From a virus, in IMG/VR virus record IMGVR_UViG_3300028198_000008, positions 1-36,790 of that record: 36,790 nucleotides of DNA, one strand, 5' to 3'. A model generated the notes under the pieces. The model made no database searches and was not told where the DNA came from. It saw nothing but the letters and a program-made list of their open reading frames with translations. This document shows, one piece after another, positions 1-8,649 of this stretch; the stretch's first letter is position 1; each line of letters opens with the position of its first letter. Position numbers and translations under genes: made by a program.

Positions 1-137
1 CGGGGCAGATGCAGGCGCAGCAGGACCGGGACCGTGTCATGGAAGAACGCGAACGGGCAGATCAATCCAGGGCAATGAAGGCGGATATATTCAATACAGC
101 CCCAGGGCACACAATCGGCCCGACTATCGCTGACGGG
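1..137. repeat. Terminal overlap, left copy (circular genome closure)
   Basis: This stretch matches 36654-36790 base for base except one position: A at 89 and T at 36742. The reading frame of the virion gene continues from the right end into the left end, so the contig represents a closed circle or a circularly permuted genome of about 36,653 bp. The substitution changes an ATA codon to ATT, both isoleucine, which fits natural variation in the sampled phage population better than random error. Confidence 0.95.
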
Positions 138-1790
138 ACACCGCTGAACCCGCCTCCTCCAGGCCCGATGGACGGGATGCCCGGCTTCGGAAGGGCCGAG
201 ATCAACCCGCCCGGCATGTCCGGTTTCGGCACGGCCAGTATCGTTGATGGTCCAGGCGCTGCGTCGGAAGCCATGAACCCTGCGGCTGGAGACGTTCAGG
301 GCGGGGACGTAGCGGAAGGGCTCGAACTTCCCAATCGCTATAGAACCACGGACGCGAATGGGTCTGACATATTCGATTTGGAACAGATCATAGCGGCGTT
401 TGCCTCTGCTGGACTTGACGCTCCAGACATGAGTCCGTATCTCGCAATCAATCAAGAAATATCCGGCCGATTTGACCAGTCCTTGGCGAATGCACGAGGT
501 GTCGCCCGTACACTCCTTGAAGGACCGGCAGGGGCGTGGGAACAGGGGCTTCGCACCTCACTTGGCGTATATGAAGCCAACGGATTGCTCCCGGCACCGA
601 TGCTGGCCTCTATGCGGACACAGCTTGAAGATATTGCGTCACTTCCGCAAGAAGAGAAAGAAGCACGACTGGGGCAGTTATTGCATCAGTTGACCGGGGA
701 TGCAGCACCAGACCCCGTGATCGCCAGACCGGGGTCCATGCTGGTTGAGAGTGATTATCCAGGGGCAACCCGAAAGATCACGACACTTGGCGAAGAAGAG
801 CTGACAGCACAAGAACAGGCGCTCGAAGCCTATGCGAATAGGCTTTATCCAGACCATGAAGGGCCGAATGCGCGTTCGCTCTTGACTGACGAAGACATCC
901 TTGCATACAACACGAGACAGGCAAACCTAAGAGATAATAGCGGGGGGGGGCTTTACTGGACGGACACCGGGGCATTCACGCGCGATAAAAATGGCGACTT
1001 CGTCCCCGCACTTGGCCCAGAAGGAAACCAACTACAGCCACGGGATACGTCTGCCGTAATATCTTCTTTGTCTCCATCTATGAGTCCCGACTATAAGTCG
1101 GCCATCGGAAGAGCCATTCTAAATTCTCCAGGCACTCGTCGCGAGTCTCTGGTCGATGAATTCAATAGAGCGTGGGAGAGCGCAGAGAGCACTGGAGATC
1201 GATCAGGACTGAATGATCTGATCAGATACGCGGCGATAGAAACGGAAAACGTGGCAAACAAGGAACGCATCGTTGGGCGCATGGCAACGGTGAATAGCCT
1301 CCGAGATGTACGGGAGACACTTAGGAGGTATAGCAGAAAGGGCCCAGACGGCAAGACGGTTGAACTTCCCACTGGTTGGCTTTTTGGCGTCATGGAGAAC
1401 CTGCACAGAAAGGTTGGCATGAGCACAGACGTTCGATATGTTGAGCTTGCCAATAGGCTTATGGGAACGCTTATCAATTATAGAAGAGCAGCCACTGGTG
1501 TGCAGTTCGGTCAGCTTGAATCTGATCAGTATAAATCGATGTTCCCAAACTATGGAAATCTTGCAGAAGTCAATGAGTCGTTAATTAATGGATTGCTCGA
1601 TGAGATGGATTCATACGATTCTACATATTGGGTACACAAACTAGGCGCAGAGGGTGCAGCATTGATTGGGATGGTAGATCGTCCCGGTGTTATCCCGGAA
1701 GTCTTGTCATGGGCAGAGATAGAGGCCCAAGAGGCCCAAGAGGCCCAAGATGCCAAATATCTATCGGATGCGGCAGAAATGGGTCGATAG
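3..1790 (+). CDS. Internal virion protein, 3' part of a gene spanning the contig ends
   Basis: This is the bulk of a gene whose true start is at 36464; joined across the closure it encodes about 659 residues. The N-terminus, seen at the right end, is alanine-rich and helical with a GQAWGGAVQGIGNTI segment, a pattern common in podovirus structural and ejection proteins. The middle is glycine/proline-rich (residues 90-140 of the joined protein) and the rest is mostly helical, without a catalytic motif I recognise. It ends with a short EAQ repeat at 1719-1748. Its place between the tail-type protein ending at 36464 and the 801-aa membrane-active-looking protein suggests a T7 gp15- or P22 gp20-like ejection role; this is inference from order. 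A run of nine Gs lies at 942-950. The region around 1300-1700 is AT-richer than the neighbours. Confidence 0.8.
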   Translation, partial: GQMQAQQDRDRVMEERERADQSRAMKADIFNTAPGHTIGPTIADGTPLNPPPPGPMDGMPGFGRAEINPPGMSGFGTASIVDGPGAASEAMNPAAGDVQGGDVAEGLELPNRYRTTDANGSDIFDLEQIIAAFASAGLDAPDMSPYLAINQEISGRFDQSLANARGVARTLLEGPAGAWEQGLRTSLGVYEANGLLPAPMLASMRTQLEDIASLPQEEKEARLGQLLHQLTGDAAPDPVIARPGSMLVESDYPGATRKITTLGEEELTAQEQALEAYANRLYPDHEGPNARSLLTDEDILAYNTRQANLRDNSGGGLYWTDTGAFTRDKNGDFVPALGPEGNQLQPRDTSAVISSLSPSMSPDYKSAIGRAILNSPGTRRESLVDEFNRAWESAESTGDRSGLNDLIRYAAIETENVANKERIVGRMATVNSLRDVRETLRRYSRKGPDGKTVELPTGWLFGVMENLHRKVGMSTDVRYVELANRLMGTLINYRRAATGVQFGQLESDQYKSMFPNYGNLAEVNESLINGLLDEMDSYDSTYWVHKLGAEGAALIGMVDRPGVIPEVLSWAEIEAQEAQEAQDAKYLSDAAEMGR

Positions 1791-1816
1791 CCTCTTCTAC
1801 CTAAGAGAAAAAAACC

Positions 1817-4222
1817 ATGCAGGATCAGCCAAAGCCACAGTCCACCGGTCCAGTAAAGATGGTCGATAAGAATGGGGTAGCCAAGTGGGTGGCCCCAGAA
1901 AACGTCGAACCCTGGATGTCTAAATATGGATTAACTGTGGTGGACGACGAACCCTCCCCTGGGATGCGTCCAGAAACCGCCGAAGAGTCGGAATGGACAG
2001 ATCATGTGGTCCCCACGGCACTCCGCGTAGTGCCTGCGATTGCGGGGGCAGCGGTTGGGAGTTTACTGGGTCCATTCGGAACAGCAGCGGGTGGGGCCGG
2101 AGGCGCATCATTGGGCGAGTATCTGGCCCAGAAATATGAAGTGCCAGGGGAAAATGACGTAAACCTCGCGCAAGTCGGCGTGCAGGGTGTCTTAGGAGCC
2201 ATGCCGGTTGGGAAAATTGCGCAGATCCCTGGGATTCGTCAGGGAGCAAACCGTCTCGCGAGGACTGCCGCTGGTCGGGTGTTCGCGAAAAGCGCGACGG
2301 CATCGACGCCTGCGCAACGAGTTGTGCAACAGCTTCCCAGGACAATGGCAAAATCAACCGTAGAGGGGGCCGTCCTGGGGGGAGTATCGGGGGCACCGAC
2401 ACGTGCGGCAGCAGGACAGCCGACGACCATGGAAGACATCGTTCGCGATGTGGTTTATGGCGCGGCAGTTGGTGGGGCAGTGCCACTCGCAGGGAGGGGC
2501 GCTATACTAGCCAAAGATATCGGTGCCCGTGGTGTAGGGTGGGCTGCAAGGAATCCCGCAATAAATACTCTGGCATCGGGAGCCGTTAGCGCTGGTACTG
2601 GATATGTAGCGCGAAGCGGGGGTCCAGACTCAATAGCTGTAGGGGCGTATGGTGGATGGAAATTAGCCCAGACGGCATTGAACAAGCTGAAGAAATTGGG
2701 ACTTCCAGATACGCCCTCAGGGAAAGTAAAAGGATACAACAAATCGCCTGGGCAAATCCTAGAGGATATTGAGGAAGTAGCAAAGGCGTTTGAATCGATT
2801 GACTCTTTATCGGTTGATATACAAGCGGCTGACATGAAGAGATTTGCCGACGGGGTCGAGTATGTGCTTAGAAATGGAAAGACCGTTTCACCGAGTGCGA
2901 TGCGCCAATTGGATCGCGTAAAAGACATCATGCTCACGCCGAAGGCAAATGCGGCGTTGCAAAGAATGTCTGCTGATGAGTTTCTTGACGAAAATGGATT
3001 GATCGACATCGCGCTATTTACTGACGCCGAGGCGTTAAAATATCACAATACGCTAGCGGAGGCGATTGACTCGGCATCGAGAGCTGGTCGTCCCGTCACT
3101 GAAAAATGGCGTCAAGCGTTTGAGGGATTACGAGAGCGCGTCCAGTCCAACAGGAGTCGGGACTATGCCTCTGCGATGGATAGTCTGGTAGACCCATCTA
3201 TTGCAGACAGGGAAGCGTTTGAGTTGGCCCTCAAGGCCCTCCCAACGGCAATGCAGGGGGAGATACTCCAGAACGACCTCGCATTGATTAACACGCTGAG
3301 GAGAAATCTAGACCTATCTGGAGGGACTCTCGTGCAGGGCCAGGGAGCCGACAAGGAAGGTCTCGTAGAAATCCTTCGCTCCATGTCCCGTCCAATCAGG
3401 AAATCGATAGATCCAACCCCTCCCCGTGGTGGTGCGCCCGGAGATCCTAGCCACACCGTCCCAACGGAAGTGGCTATTCAAACTGGTCCAGGATCGGCTA
3501 CTTCGACAGCGGTTAATCCAGCAAACAGAGGTGGCACACTGGTTCCCGCTTCTCCGAAAACCTCGCTTGGGGAAACCGTTGAATCACTGAGAACGCCCGA
3601 CCAGAGTCAATTGCCGAATGCCCAAGTAATAAAACTGGCTAAGGGGGCATCCAGGTCAGGCTCGACCGTGCCACCAAAGGTGAATTACGACCAGTACAAG
3701 CCTGGCTCAGGCGCGGCCACCCCTGAAGTTGGGCGTCCAACGGGAACAGGGACACCGATAGCTCCTGGCGGGGAAGTCGTTCGTGATGCGGCAGAAGACG
3801 CGGTTTCCACGGTGGAATCTCGCGCTCAAGCACGCGGTGCCGCCCCGGAAGTCGCAAGCGTCAAACAACTCACTCCAGACAATATACGGGAACTGCTTTC
3901 AAACCGACCGGGATTGGATGCTGCGATTTTAGCGCAGAAGCTGGTGGGGAAACCGAAGATAGCTAACCCCCAGAACAAGCTACAGCCTGACTATGAGCGT
4001 TTCAGTCGATTGTACAAGGAGCTTTCGGGATCACCGCCAACCGAAGATAAACACTACTCACCTTCGCACGTGTTGGGTCTCTACTACGCTAGCGGGATGA
4101 ACAAAACCAAAGCGGAACGTAGCCTTATTAAGCGGATCATTACTGCCGTATTAAAGCAACCCGGCATGGGAAGCCAAGAATCGATTGATAGGCTCTTGGA
4201 CACGATGGAAAAGGCAGGCTAA
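1817..4222 (+). CDS. Large internal virion (DNA ejection) protein
   Basis: An 801-residue protein starting 26 bases after the previous gene, preceded by a purine-rich AGAGAAAAA ribosome site. Residues about 65-100 are a glycine/alanine-rich hydrophobic stretch (VPAIAGAAVGSLLGPFG), and a second one lies around 205-285. Such glycine-zipper segments are typical of ejection proteins that insert into the host envelope. The middle is helical and the C-terminal third begins with a proline/serine/threonine-rich linker (about 530-680). No lytic transglycosylase motif is apparent. It is encoded between the wrap-around virion protein and the fibre, the usual place for the third ejection protein of podoviruses. 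Homology cannot be shown from sequence alone; the functional call rests on position and composition. Confidence 0.7.
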   Translation: MQDQPKPQSTGPVKMVDKNGVAKWVAPENVEPWMSKYGLTVVDDEPSPGMRPETAEESEWTDHVVPTALRVVPAIAGAAVGSLLGPFGTAAGGAGGASLGEYLAQKYEVPGENDVNLAQVGVQGVLGAMPVGKIAQIPGIRQGANRLARTAAGRVFAKSATASTPAQRVVQQLPRTMAKSTVEGAVLGGVSGAPTRAAAGQPTTMEDIVRDVVYGAAVGGAVPLAGRGAILAKDIGARGVGWAARNPAINTLASGAVSAGTGYVARSGGPDSIAVGAYGGWKLAQTALNKLKKLGLPDTPSGKVKGYNKSPGQILEDIEEVAKAFESIDSLSVDIQAADMKRFADGVEYVLRNGKTVSPSAMRQLDRVKDIMLTPKANAALQRMSADEFLDENGLIDIALFTDAEALKYHNTLAEAIDSASRAGRPVTEKWRQAFEGLRERVQSNRSRDYASAMDSLVDPSIADREAFELALKALPTAMQGEILQNDLALINTLRRNLDLSGGTLVQGQGADKEGLVEILRSMSRPIRKSIDPTPPRGGAPGDPSHTVPTEVAIQTGPGSATSTAVNPANRGGTLVPASPKTSLGETVESLRTPDQSQLPNAQVIKLAKGASRSGSTVPPKVNYDQYKPGSGAATPEVGRPTGTGTPIAPGGEVVRDAAEDAVSTVESRAQARGAAPEVASVKQLTPDNIRELLSNRPGLDAAILAQKLVGKPKIANPQNKLQPDYERFSRLYKELSGSPPTEDKHYSPSHVLGLYYASGMNKTKAERSLIKRIITAVLKQPGMGSQESIDRLLDTMEKAG

Positions 4223-4225
4223 CAC

Positions 4226-6229
4226 ATGGCAGGCACACTGACCCCGACCCCGTATCAGACCGTCCTCGATGCCGATGGCGTGGCCGTGTCTGGGGCGAAG
4301 ATTACCACTACGGACACAGGCACGGGGGTTGCGGCGGCGACCTACACCAACGCGGCGTTGTCGGCTGCGAACACCAACCCGATTGTCGCGGACAGTGCTG
4401 GTCGGTATGTCGCCTATCTCCCGGCCGGGGCCAATTTCACCTTTGCGATCACGACCAGTGCCGGTGCGGCGATAGAGACACAGACCAATATCCAGGCCGT
4501 GCCGGGATCGTCAGTCAACCTCGACATCGAGGGCACGGTCGGCGTAGCGGTCACAGCCGGACAGGTGCTGTACCTCTCCAGTGCGGCTGAGTCCCCCGCC
4601 CTGACAGCCGGGAAGTGGTACCTGACAGACTCGGACGTTGCCGCGACCAGCACCACCCCGCAGAGCATCGGCGTGGCGGTGAGTGCCATAGCGATCAACA
4701 CCGCCGGCACCATCAGGTTGGCGGGTGAGGTCAACAGTGCCGGGACGGTCGTGGTCGGCACCACGTACTACGTCGGCGCGACACCGGGGGCCATTGTGTC
4801 ATCGGCTCCGGTTCTGTCACGGCAGGTGGGCGTGGGACTCACCACCTCCTCATTACTGCTCGCGGCGACAACAGCGGTAGTAGGGGCGTTGCCGAATCCC
4901 ATCACGCAGGATCTGCTGTTCACCGATAACACCTACGACATCGGGAAGTCGGGGGCCTCACGGCCCAGAGACGGATTCTTCAGTCGGAATGCCGTTGTGG
5001 GCGGGACGCTGAGCGTTAGCAGCACCGATGCGTCGTCTCTTGATGTGAGCGGCGGCTTGAACATTGGTAGTGGCAATGTCGCGCTCGTCGGCACGGACGG
5101 GAAGCTTAGTGGTCCGCTGAGTTCGACCATTATTGACGACCTTTCTGGAGCCAACCTGACCACGCTCAATGCCTCGAATGTTTCAAGTGGCACCTTGTCC
5201 GAGGCGCGTCTCCCGGCAGGAATATCAGTCGCGAAGGGTGGAACTGGTGTGGCGACACTTACGGCGAATAGTCTCCTGCTCGGCGCTGGAACGAGCGACG
5301 TGACATTTGCCGCACCGGGGACATCGGGAAACGTCCTCACGTCGAATGGAACTGTGTGGGCCAGCGCCGCACCCGCAACCATCACGTCACTCGATACCGG
5401 CACGGTTGCCTACGCGGGCAGAACGATCACAGTCGATACCGGCGGCGTGCTGAACATCGTCCTAGCCTCGTCGGCTGGTGACGATTTCACGGTCGATACA
5501 AGCAAATTTGTGGTCTCAGGCGACACGGGGTATATCGGCCTGGGAACTGCCGCGCCAGATTCGCCAATACACATTCTTTCTGCTGATGATCAACTTGGCC
5601 ATTTTAAGAGTTCTGACGGGACTACTTATATTCGGATTGGAGATAATGCAGGCAGTACGACATTAGGTACCGTTGGGGGGGATCTCAGAATTGGGGTGGG
5701 TGGCAGTACCATTGCATCGCCTTCATTGACTGTGAGTTCAGCAGGCAATGTGTCGATTACAGGGTCGCTGTCGAAAGGCTCTGGTTCTTTTAAAATCGAC
5801 CATCCGCTGCCAGCGAAGAATGCGACTCACCACCTGATCCACAGTTTTCTGGAATCGCCACGAGCAGGGCTTGTGTATTACGGTTCTACTACGCTGGTGG
5901 ATGGAAGCGCAACGGTTGACCTCGATGCGGATACGGGCATGTCCGCGGGGACATGGGTGCTGTTGTGTCGTGATGAGCAGGTCTATACGAGCAATGAGTC
6001 GGGTTTTGCGGCGGTGCGCGGATCGGTCAGCGGCAGCACCCTGACGATTGAGTGCGAAGAAGGCACTTGCGATGACACCGTGTCGTGGATGGTGGTGGCC
6101 GAACGGCAGGACCAGCACATACTCGAGACGAGTTGGACGGATGAGGACGGTCGTCCCATTCTTGAGCCGTTGAAACCACCAGATCCGCCAGACCCGGAGG
6201 AGGACGATGACGACGACGACCCCGCCTGA
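4226..6229 (+). CDS. Tail fibre / receptor-binding protein
   Basis: 667 residues beginning three bases after the previous stop. The N-terminal 60 residues (LTPTPYQTVLDADG...SGAKI) look like a beta-sandwich virion-attachment domain. The middle is Ser/Thr/Gly-rich beta-structured repeat sequence with motifs usual in phage fibres: ISVAKGGTGVATLTANSLLL (about 335-355) and YIGLGTAAPDSPIHI (about 437-451). From residue 518 comes GSFKIDHP, which opens a C-terminal domain known from fibre and secreted proteins. The protein ends in an acidic tail, EEDDDDDDPA. It is the last large structural gene before lysis, as usual for adhesins. DNA at about 5555-5720 is AT-richer with different codon use, which suggests exchange of a receptor-binding segment. 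Confidence 0.85.
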   Translation: MAGTLTPTPYQTVLDADGVAVSGAKITTTDTGTGVAAATYTNAALSAANTNPIVADSAGRYVAYLPAGANFTFAITTSAGAAIETQTNIQAVPGSSVNLDIEGTVGVAVTAGQVLYLSSAAESPALTAGKWYLTDSDVAATSTTPQSIGVAVSAIAINTAGTIRLAGEVNSAGTVVVGTTYYVGATPGAIVSSAPVLSRQVGVGLTTSSLLLAATTAVVGALPNPITQDLLFTDNTYDIGKSGASRPRDGFFSRNAVVGGTLSVSSTDASSLDVSGGLNIGSGNVALVGTDGKLSGPLSSTIIDDLSGANLTTLNASNVSSGTLSEARLPAGISVAKGGTGVATLTANSLLLGAGTSDVTFAAPGTSGNVLTSNGTVWASAAPATITSLDTGTVAYAGRTITVDTGGVLNIVLASSAGDDFTVDTSKFVVSGDTGYIGLGTAAPDSPIHILSADDQLGHFKSSDGTTYIRIGDNAGSTTLGTVGGDLRIGVGGSTIASPSLTVSSAGNVSITGSLSKGSGSFKIDHPLPAKNATHHLIHSFLESPRAGLVYYGSTTLVDGSATVDLDADTGMSAGTWVLLCRDEQVYTSNESGFAAVRGSVSGSTLTIECEEGTCDDTVSWMVVAERQDQHILETSWTDEDGRPILEPLKPPDPPDPEEDDDDDDPA

Positions 6230-6401
6230 ATTGACGACGAGTATTACGACCGACGATCTCTTGCGGCTCATCGGGAGCCAGACCGTGACCATTGCACGTC
6301 AAGGCGCAACCATCGCCAGCCAAGCCGCTCGCATCACTGAGCTGGATGATGCCGCGGCGAATCGTGTCACCACGACGGCGTTCGATTCTAGTGCGGCGTG
6401 A
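6207..6401 (+). CDS. Small coiled-coil protein overlapping the fibre gene end
   Basis: 64 residues, starting inside the fibre gene in another frame; the DNA for the fibre's acidic tail encodes a run of Thr here (MTTTTPPELTTSITTDDLL). The C-terminal half is a predicted amphipathic helix with heptad-like spacing (QTVTIARQGATIASQAARI). The stop overlaps the next start (GTGATG), so it is translationally coupled to the membrane protein. Function is unknown; fibre chaperone or lysis accessory would both fit the position. Confidence 0.65.
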   Translation: MTTTTPPELTTSITTDDLLRLIGSQTVTIARQGATIASQAARITELDDAAANRVTTTAFDSSAA

Positions 6402-6604
6402 TGGACATTCCGACCGAACTGATCGCGGTCGTCTCGCTCGTCGCAGGCTCTATCGTCTGGCTGATCCGGCTCGAAGGCCGGGTGAACACCCATGAGGCCA
6501 TTTGCACGGAGAGATATAGACAACTCCGCGAGCAGCACGTCGAAGCCCTGGACGAGATGCGGCTCATCGAGACCAAACTGGACGGTCTGATTCAACGTCT
6601 GTGA
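6401..6604 (+). CDS. Single-span membrane protein of the lysis cassette
   Basis: 67 residues. Residues 6-23 (LIAVVSLVAGSIVWLIRL) form one transmembrane helix. The remainder is charged and helical, with heptad-like pattern (REQHVEALDEMRLIETKLDG). This architecture, a short N-terminus, one helix and a coiled coil, fits an inner-membrane spanin subunit or a haemolysin XhlA-like accessory. The next gene is an endolysin, which supports a lysis role. ATG at 6401 overlaps the previous stop; a GTG three bases upstream is the alternative. No strong ribosome site, so translation is probably coupled. Confidence 0.65.
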   Translation: MDIPTELIAVVSLVAGSIVWLIRLEGRVNTHEAICTERYRQLREQHVEALDEMRLIETKLDGLIQRL

Positions 6605-6960
6605 TGCCCCTGGCCTATAAACACGGCGTGCGGATCGAACGTCGCACAATGGCGCTATCCCACATGGAATCGTGTGCCCTCGCCACGCAGGAGGAGCTGG
6701 GCTACCCTGACGTGCTGCTAGTGACGAGCGCGAACGACAGCCAGCACACGACCAACAGCCGGCATTACTCAGACGAGGCACTTGACTGGAGGACGAAGGG
6801 GCCATGGGAGAACTCCATGCGGTCCAGGGCCAAGAAGCTGCAATTCAGGAAGCGGTTTGCGGAGCTACTCGGAGACCGGTTTACGGTGATGCTGGAGGGC
6901 AGCGGGAAGGCACATGAGCATCTGCATTCGCAGGTCAAGAAAGGGAGGCGGTATCCATGA
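6604..6960 (+). CDS. Endolysin, M15-type peptidase
   Basis: 118 residues resembling zinc peptidases of the M15 (VanY / L-Ala-D-Glu endopeptidase) group. The signature S-R-H-x4-A-x-D is at residues 52-61 (His54 and Asp61 as zinc ligands), and HEHLHSQ at 104-110 supplies the third ligand and catalytic site. It would cut peptide bonds in peptidoglycan at the end of infection. There is no signal peptide, so export needs a holin; a holin-like protein is encoded two genes downstream. The start overlaps the previous stop (TGATG); GTG at 6601 is possible. Length is at the short end for phage M15 enzymes but all zinc-binding motifs are present. Confidence 0.82.
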   Translation: MPLAYKHGVRIERRTMALSHMESCALATQEELGYPDVLLVTSANDSQHTTNSRHYSDEALDWRTKGPWENSMRSRAKKLQFRKRFAELLGDRFTVMLEGSGKAHEHLHSQVKKGRRYP

Positions 6961-7088
6961 TCAAGAAGACCAAAGGCGGCTTCAAGGTCGTCAGCAAGAA
7001 GGGAAAAGCCCTGAGCAAGCCGGGGTTGAGCAAAGCTGCGGCGAAGAAGCGGTTGGCCCAGGTGGAGCATTTCAAGCGGCAGGGCTGA
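6957..7088 (+). CDS. 43-residue basic protein
   Basis: The ATG overlaps the endolysin stop by ATGA. The product is very basic (many Lys), beginning MIKKTKGGFKVVSKKGKAL and ending VEHFKRQG. Small proteins with the pattern GGFKVVSKK...LSKPGLSKAAAKKRL are recurrent in podovirus genomes; I know no function for them. Tight spacing inside the lysis cassette and a clean reading frame support it as a real gene. Confidence 0.75.
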   Translation: MIKKTKGGFKVVSKKGKALSKPGLSKAAAKKRLAQVEHFKRQG

Positions 7089-7188
7089 CGTGGTCAATCC
7101 GTTCACGTTGCTACGAATCTACGGCCGCATGAGCCGCGTGCTGGGGTTATTCCGGTCCGCGTTCGAGTCATACGAAAAGGAAGGATCT

Positions 7189-7386
7189 ATGAGTAAAAGC
7201 CTATTCACATCCAAGGCGTTTTGGACGAATTTCCTCGCCGCTGCCGTGGAGGTGACCGGCGCACTCTCGGGGGTGATTCCACCCGGTGCGCTCACGCTGC
7301 TCCTTGCCGGCTTCAACGTCGCGATTCGACTCGTCACGAAAGGGCCGGTGCATGTGCTGAACAGTGCGGCCCGTGACGACGAGTAA
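7189..7386 (+). CDS. Putative holin
   Basis: 65 residues from the ATG at 7189, which has a strong AAGGAAGG ribosome site. Residues about 10-30 (WTNFLAAAVEVTGALSGVI) and 33-48 (ALTLLLAGFNVAIRL) are hydrophobic segments, followed by VTKGPVHVLN. The pattern W-x-N...PPG...LL...N-x-x-x-R-x-x-T-K is familiar from small phage holins. In-frame GTG at 7090 would give a 98-residue form with a charged N-terminus; a dual-start holin is conceivable but I prefer the start with the ribosome site. It would permeabilise the inner membrane to release the endolysin. Confidence 0.72.
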   Translation: MSKSLFTSKAFWTNFLAAAVEVTGALSGVIPPGALTLLLAGFNVAIRLVTKGPVHVLNSAARDDE

Positions 7387-7681
7387 GCCTCGTGCGGTCA
7401 TCGCGCTGGTGGCGTTGCTGATTATCGCCCCCTCATGCGATGACCCGCCGCCAGTGGACGTAGACATCGCCGTCATGCGTCGGATGCTCGCTGAGCCGGA
7501 CTGGACGCCGGACGAGTGGGAACGGTGGTGCGACCCGCTCGGTGGTGGCGCGAGCCGGTGCCTGCTGGTTGTTGAACTGTCCTGCCCGCCCGACTGCGGG
7601 GTCTACGTGGCGATGCGCCAGAACCCATTAGCCCGCAGGCTCTCCTCGTCTGCTGCGGCCCTACGCTCGCCCACCCGGTAG
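7373..7681 (+). CDS. Lipoprotein, possible outer-membrane spanin
   Basis: About 102 residues from the GTG at 7373 (an in-frame GTG at 7364 is the alternative). It overlaps the holin-like gene end. A basic N-terminus (TTSKPR) precedes a hydrophobic core (AVIALVALLIIAPS) and a cysteine followed by DDPPPVDVD, as in lipoprotein signal peptides and the proline-rich start of Rz1-type spanins. The lipobox APSC is imperfect. Later it has four more cysteines (WCDPLGGGASRC, SCPPDC). The last codons lie in a 33-bp direct repeat shared with 8674-8706, so the C-terminus may have been changed by recombination. Confidence 0.55.
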   Translation: MTTSKPRAVIALVALLIIAPSCDDPPPVDVDIAVMRRMLAEPDWTPDEWERWCDPLGGGASRCLLVVELSCPPDCGVYVAMRQNPLARRLSSSAAALRSPTR

Positions 7682-7700
7682 GGTCCAGGCGTGCGAGCAG
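7668..7700. repeat. Direct repeat, copy 1, flanking the methyltransferase
   Basis: 33 bases that recur at 8674-8706 with two mismatches. Read leftward this copy encodes [11 protein letters not shown] and then a stop, the same residues as the end of the zinc ribbon at 8646-8801, but the frame has a stop shortly upstream. It therefore looks like a fragment of a duplicated zinc-ribbon gene. The two copies bracket the methyltransferase gene. Confidence 0.85.
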
Positions 7701-7722
7701 TCGGCCCTGACGCGCTACCGCA

Positions 7723-8649
7723 TCAGACAGCGAAGAGCGGCCCTGCTATCCCTTGATCGGCCATCTCCGCGTACTTCGGGTTCAGTTCGATGCCGACGAA
7801 CTCTCGCCCGTGTCTGGCGGCGACGATGCCGGTGGTGCCGCTCCCAGCGAAGGGGTCGAGGATGGTATCGCCTGCCCTACTCCCCGCCTTGATGCACGGC
7901 TCGACCAGCGCCATCGGGAACGTGGCGAAGTGGGCCTCGCTGAACGGCTGCGGGTTGATGGCCCAGACGTTGCGGAGGTTGCGCGTCCCTGAATACGTCG
8001 CGTAGTCAACCCCTCGCCGGTTCCCCTCGCGTGTCCCGCTTCCCTTCGCGGCCTGCGTGCCAGCGGGGAACGTGCCCTGCTCCCGCACCGCCTCCGCGTC
8101 GTAGTAGTACCGCGCCTGCTTCGTCAGCAGGAACACATGCTCATGGCTCTGGGTCGGGCGGTCGGTGCAACTCTCGGGCATGACGCTCCCCGCGTAGGAC
8201 GGGCAGAAACTCAGTCCCTTGGCCCAGATGATGTCGGAGCGGAGGTACCAGCCATCGGCCTGGAGCGCGAGTGCCACGCGGGCGGGGATCATGCACAGGT
8301 CTTTTTGCTTGAGCCCAGCGCCCTGATAGTCCATCTTGGGCTTATTGGATCTGTAGCGCCCTCCGTCCGCTGGCGCGGGCATATCCGGCCCGAAATTACC
8401 AGCGGGGCTGCTCGCGTAACTATCCCCCAGGTTGAGCCAGACCGTCCCATCGTCGCGCAGCACCCGCCGCACCTCGCGGAACACCGCGACCATCGTGGCG
8501 ATGAACGCCTCTGGCGTGGGCTCCAGGCCGATCTGACCCTCGACCCCATAGTCCCGCAGCCCCCAATACGGCGGGCTTGTCACCACGCACTGGACGCTCC
8601 CGGCGTCGAGGGTGGGGAGCACGTCGCGCACATTGCCTGTATGGATCAT
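7723..8649 (-). CDS. DNA methyltransferase (amino-group, N6-A or N4-C)
   Basis: 308 residues from the ATG at 8649, which overlaps the zinc-ribbon stop (ATGA). Catalytic motif IV is TSPPYW at residues 24-29. The SAM-binding motif [11 protein letters not shown], is at about 265-274, so motif IV precedes motif I: the permuted beta-class order. S-P-P-Y fits both N4-cytosine and some N6-adenine enzymes. A longer start at 8715 exists but would overlap the whole C-terminus of the zinc ribbon. It has no neighbouring restriction gene, so it is an orphan enzyme, likely protecting phage DNA or marking it. It is the last gene of the leftward early operon and is flanked by a 33-bp direct repeat, suggesting late acquisition. 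Confidence 0.9.
   Translation of the reverse strand: MIHTGNVRDVLPTLDAGSVQCVVTSPPYWGLRDYGVEGQIGLEPTPEAFIATMVAVFREVRRVLRDDGTVWLNLGDSYASSPAGNFGPDMPAPADGGRYRSNKPKMDYQGAGLKQKDLCMIPARVALALQADGWYLRSDIIWAKGLSFCPSYAGSVMPESCTDRPTQSHEHVFLLTKQARYYYDAEAVREQGTFPAGTQAAKGSGTREGNRRGVDYATYSGTRNLRNVWAINPQPFSEAHFATFPMALVEPCIKAGSRAGDTILDPFAGSGTTGIVAARHGREFVGIELNPKYAEMADQGIAGPLFAV

Noticed and set aside
9-1790. Independent gene starting at position 9
   Set aside because: The frame is open to the contig edge and continues from 36464 across the overlap; the M at 9 is internal.
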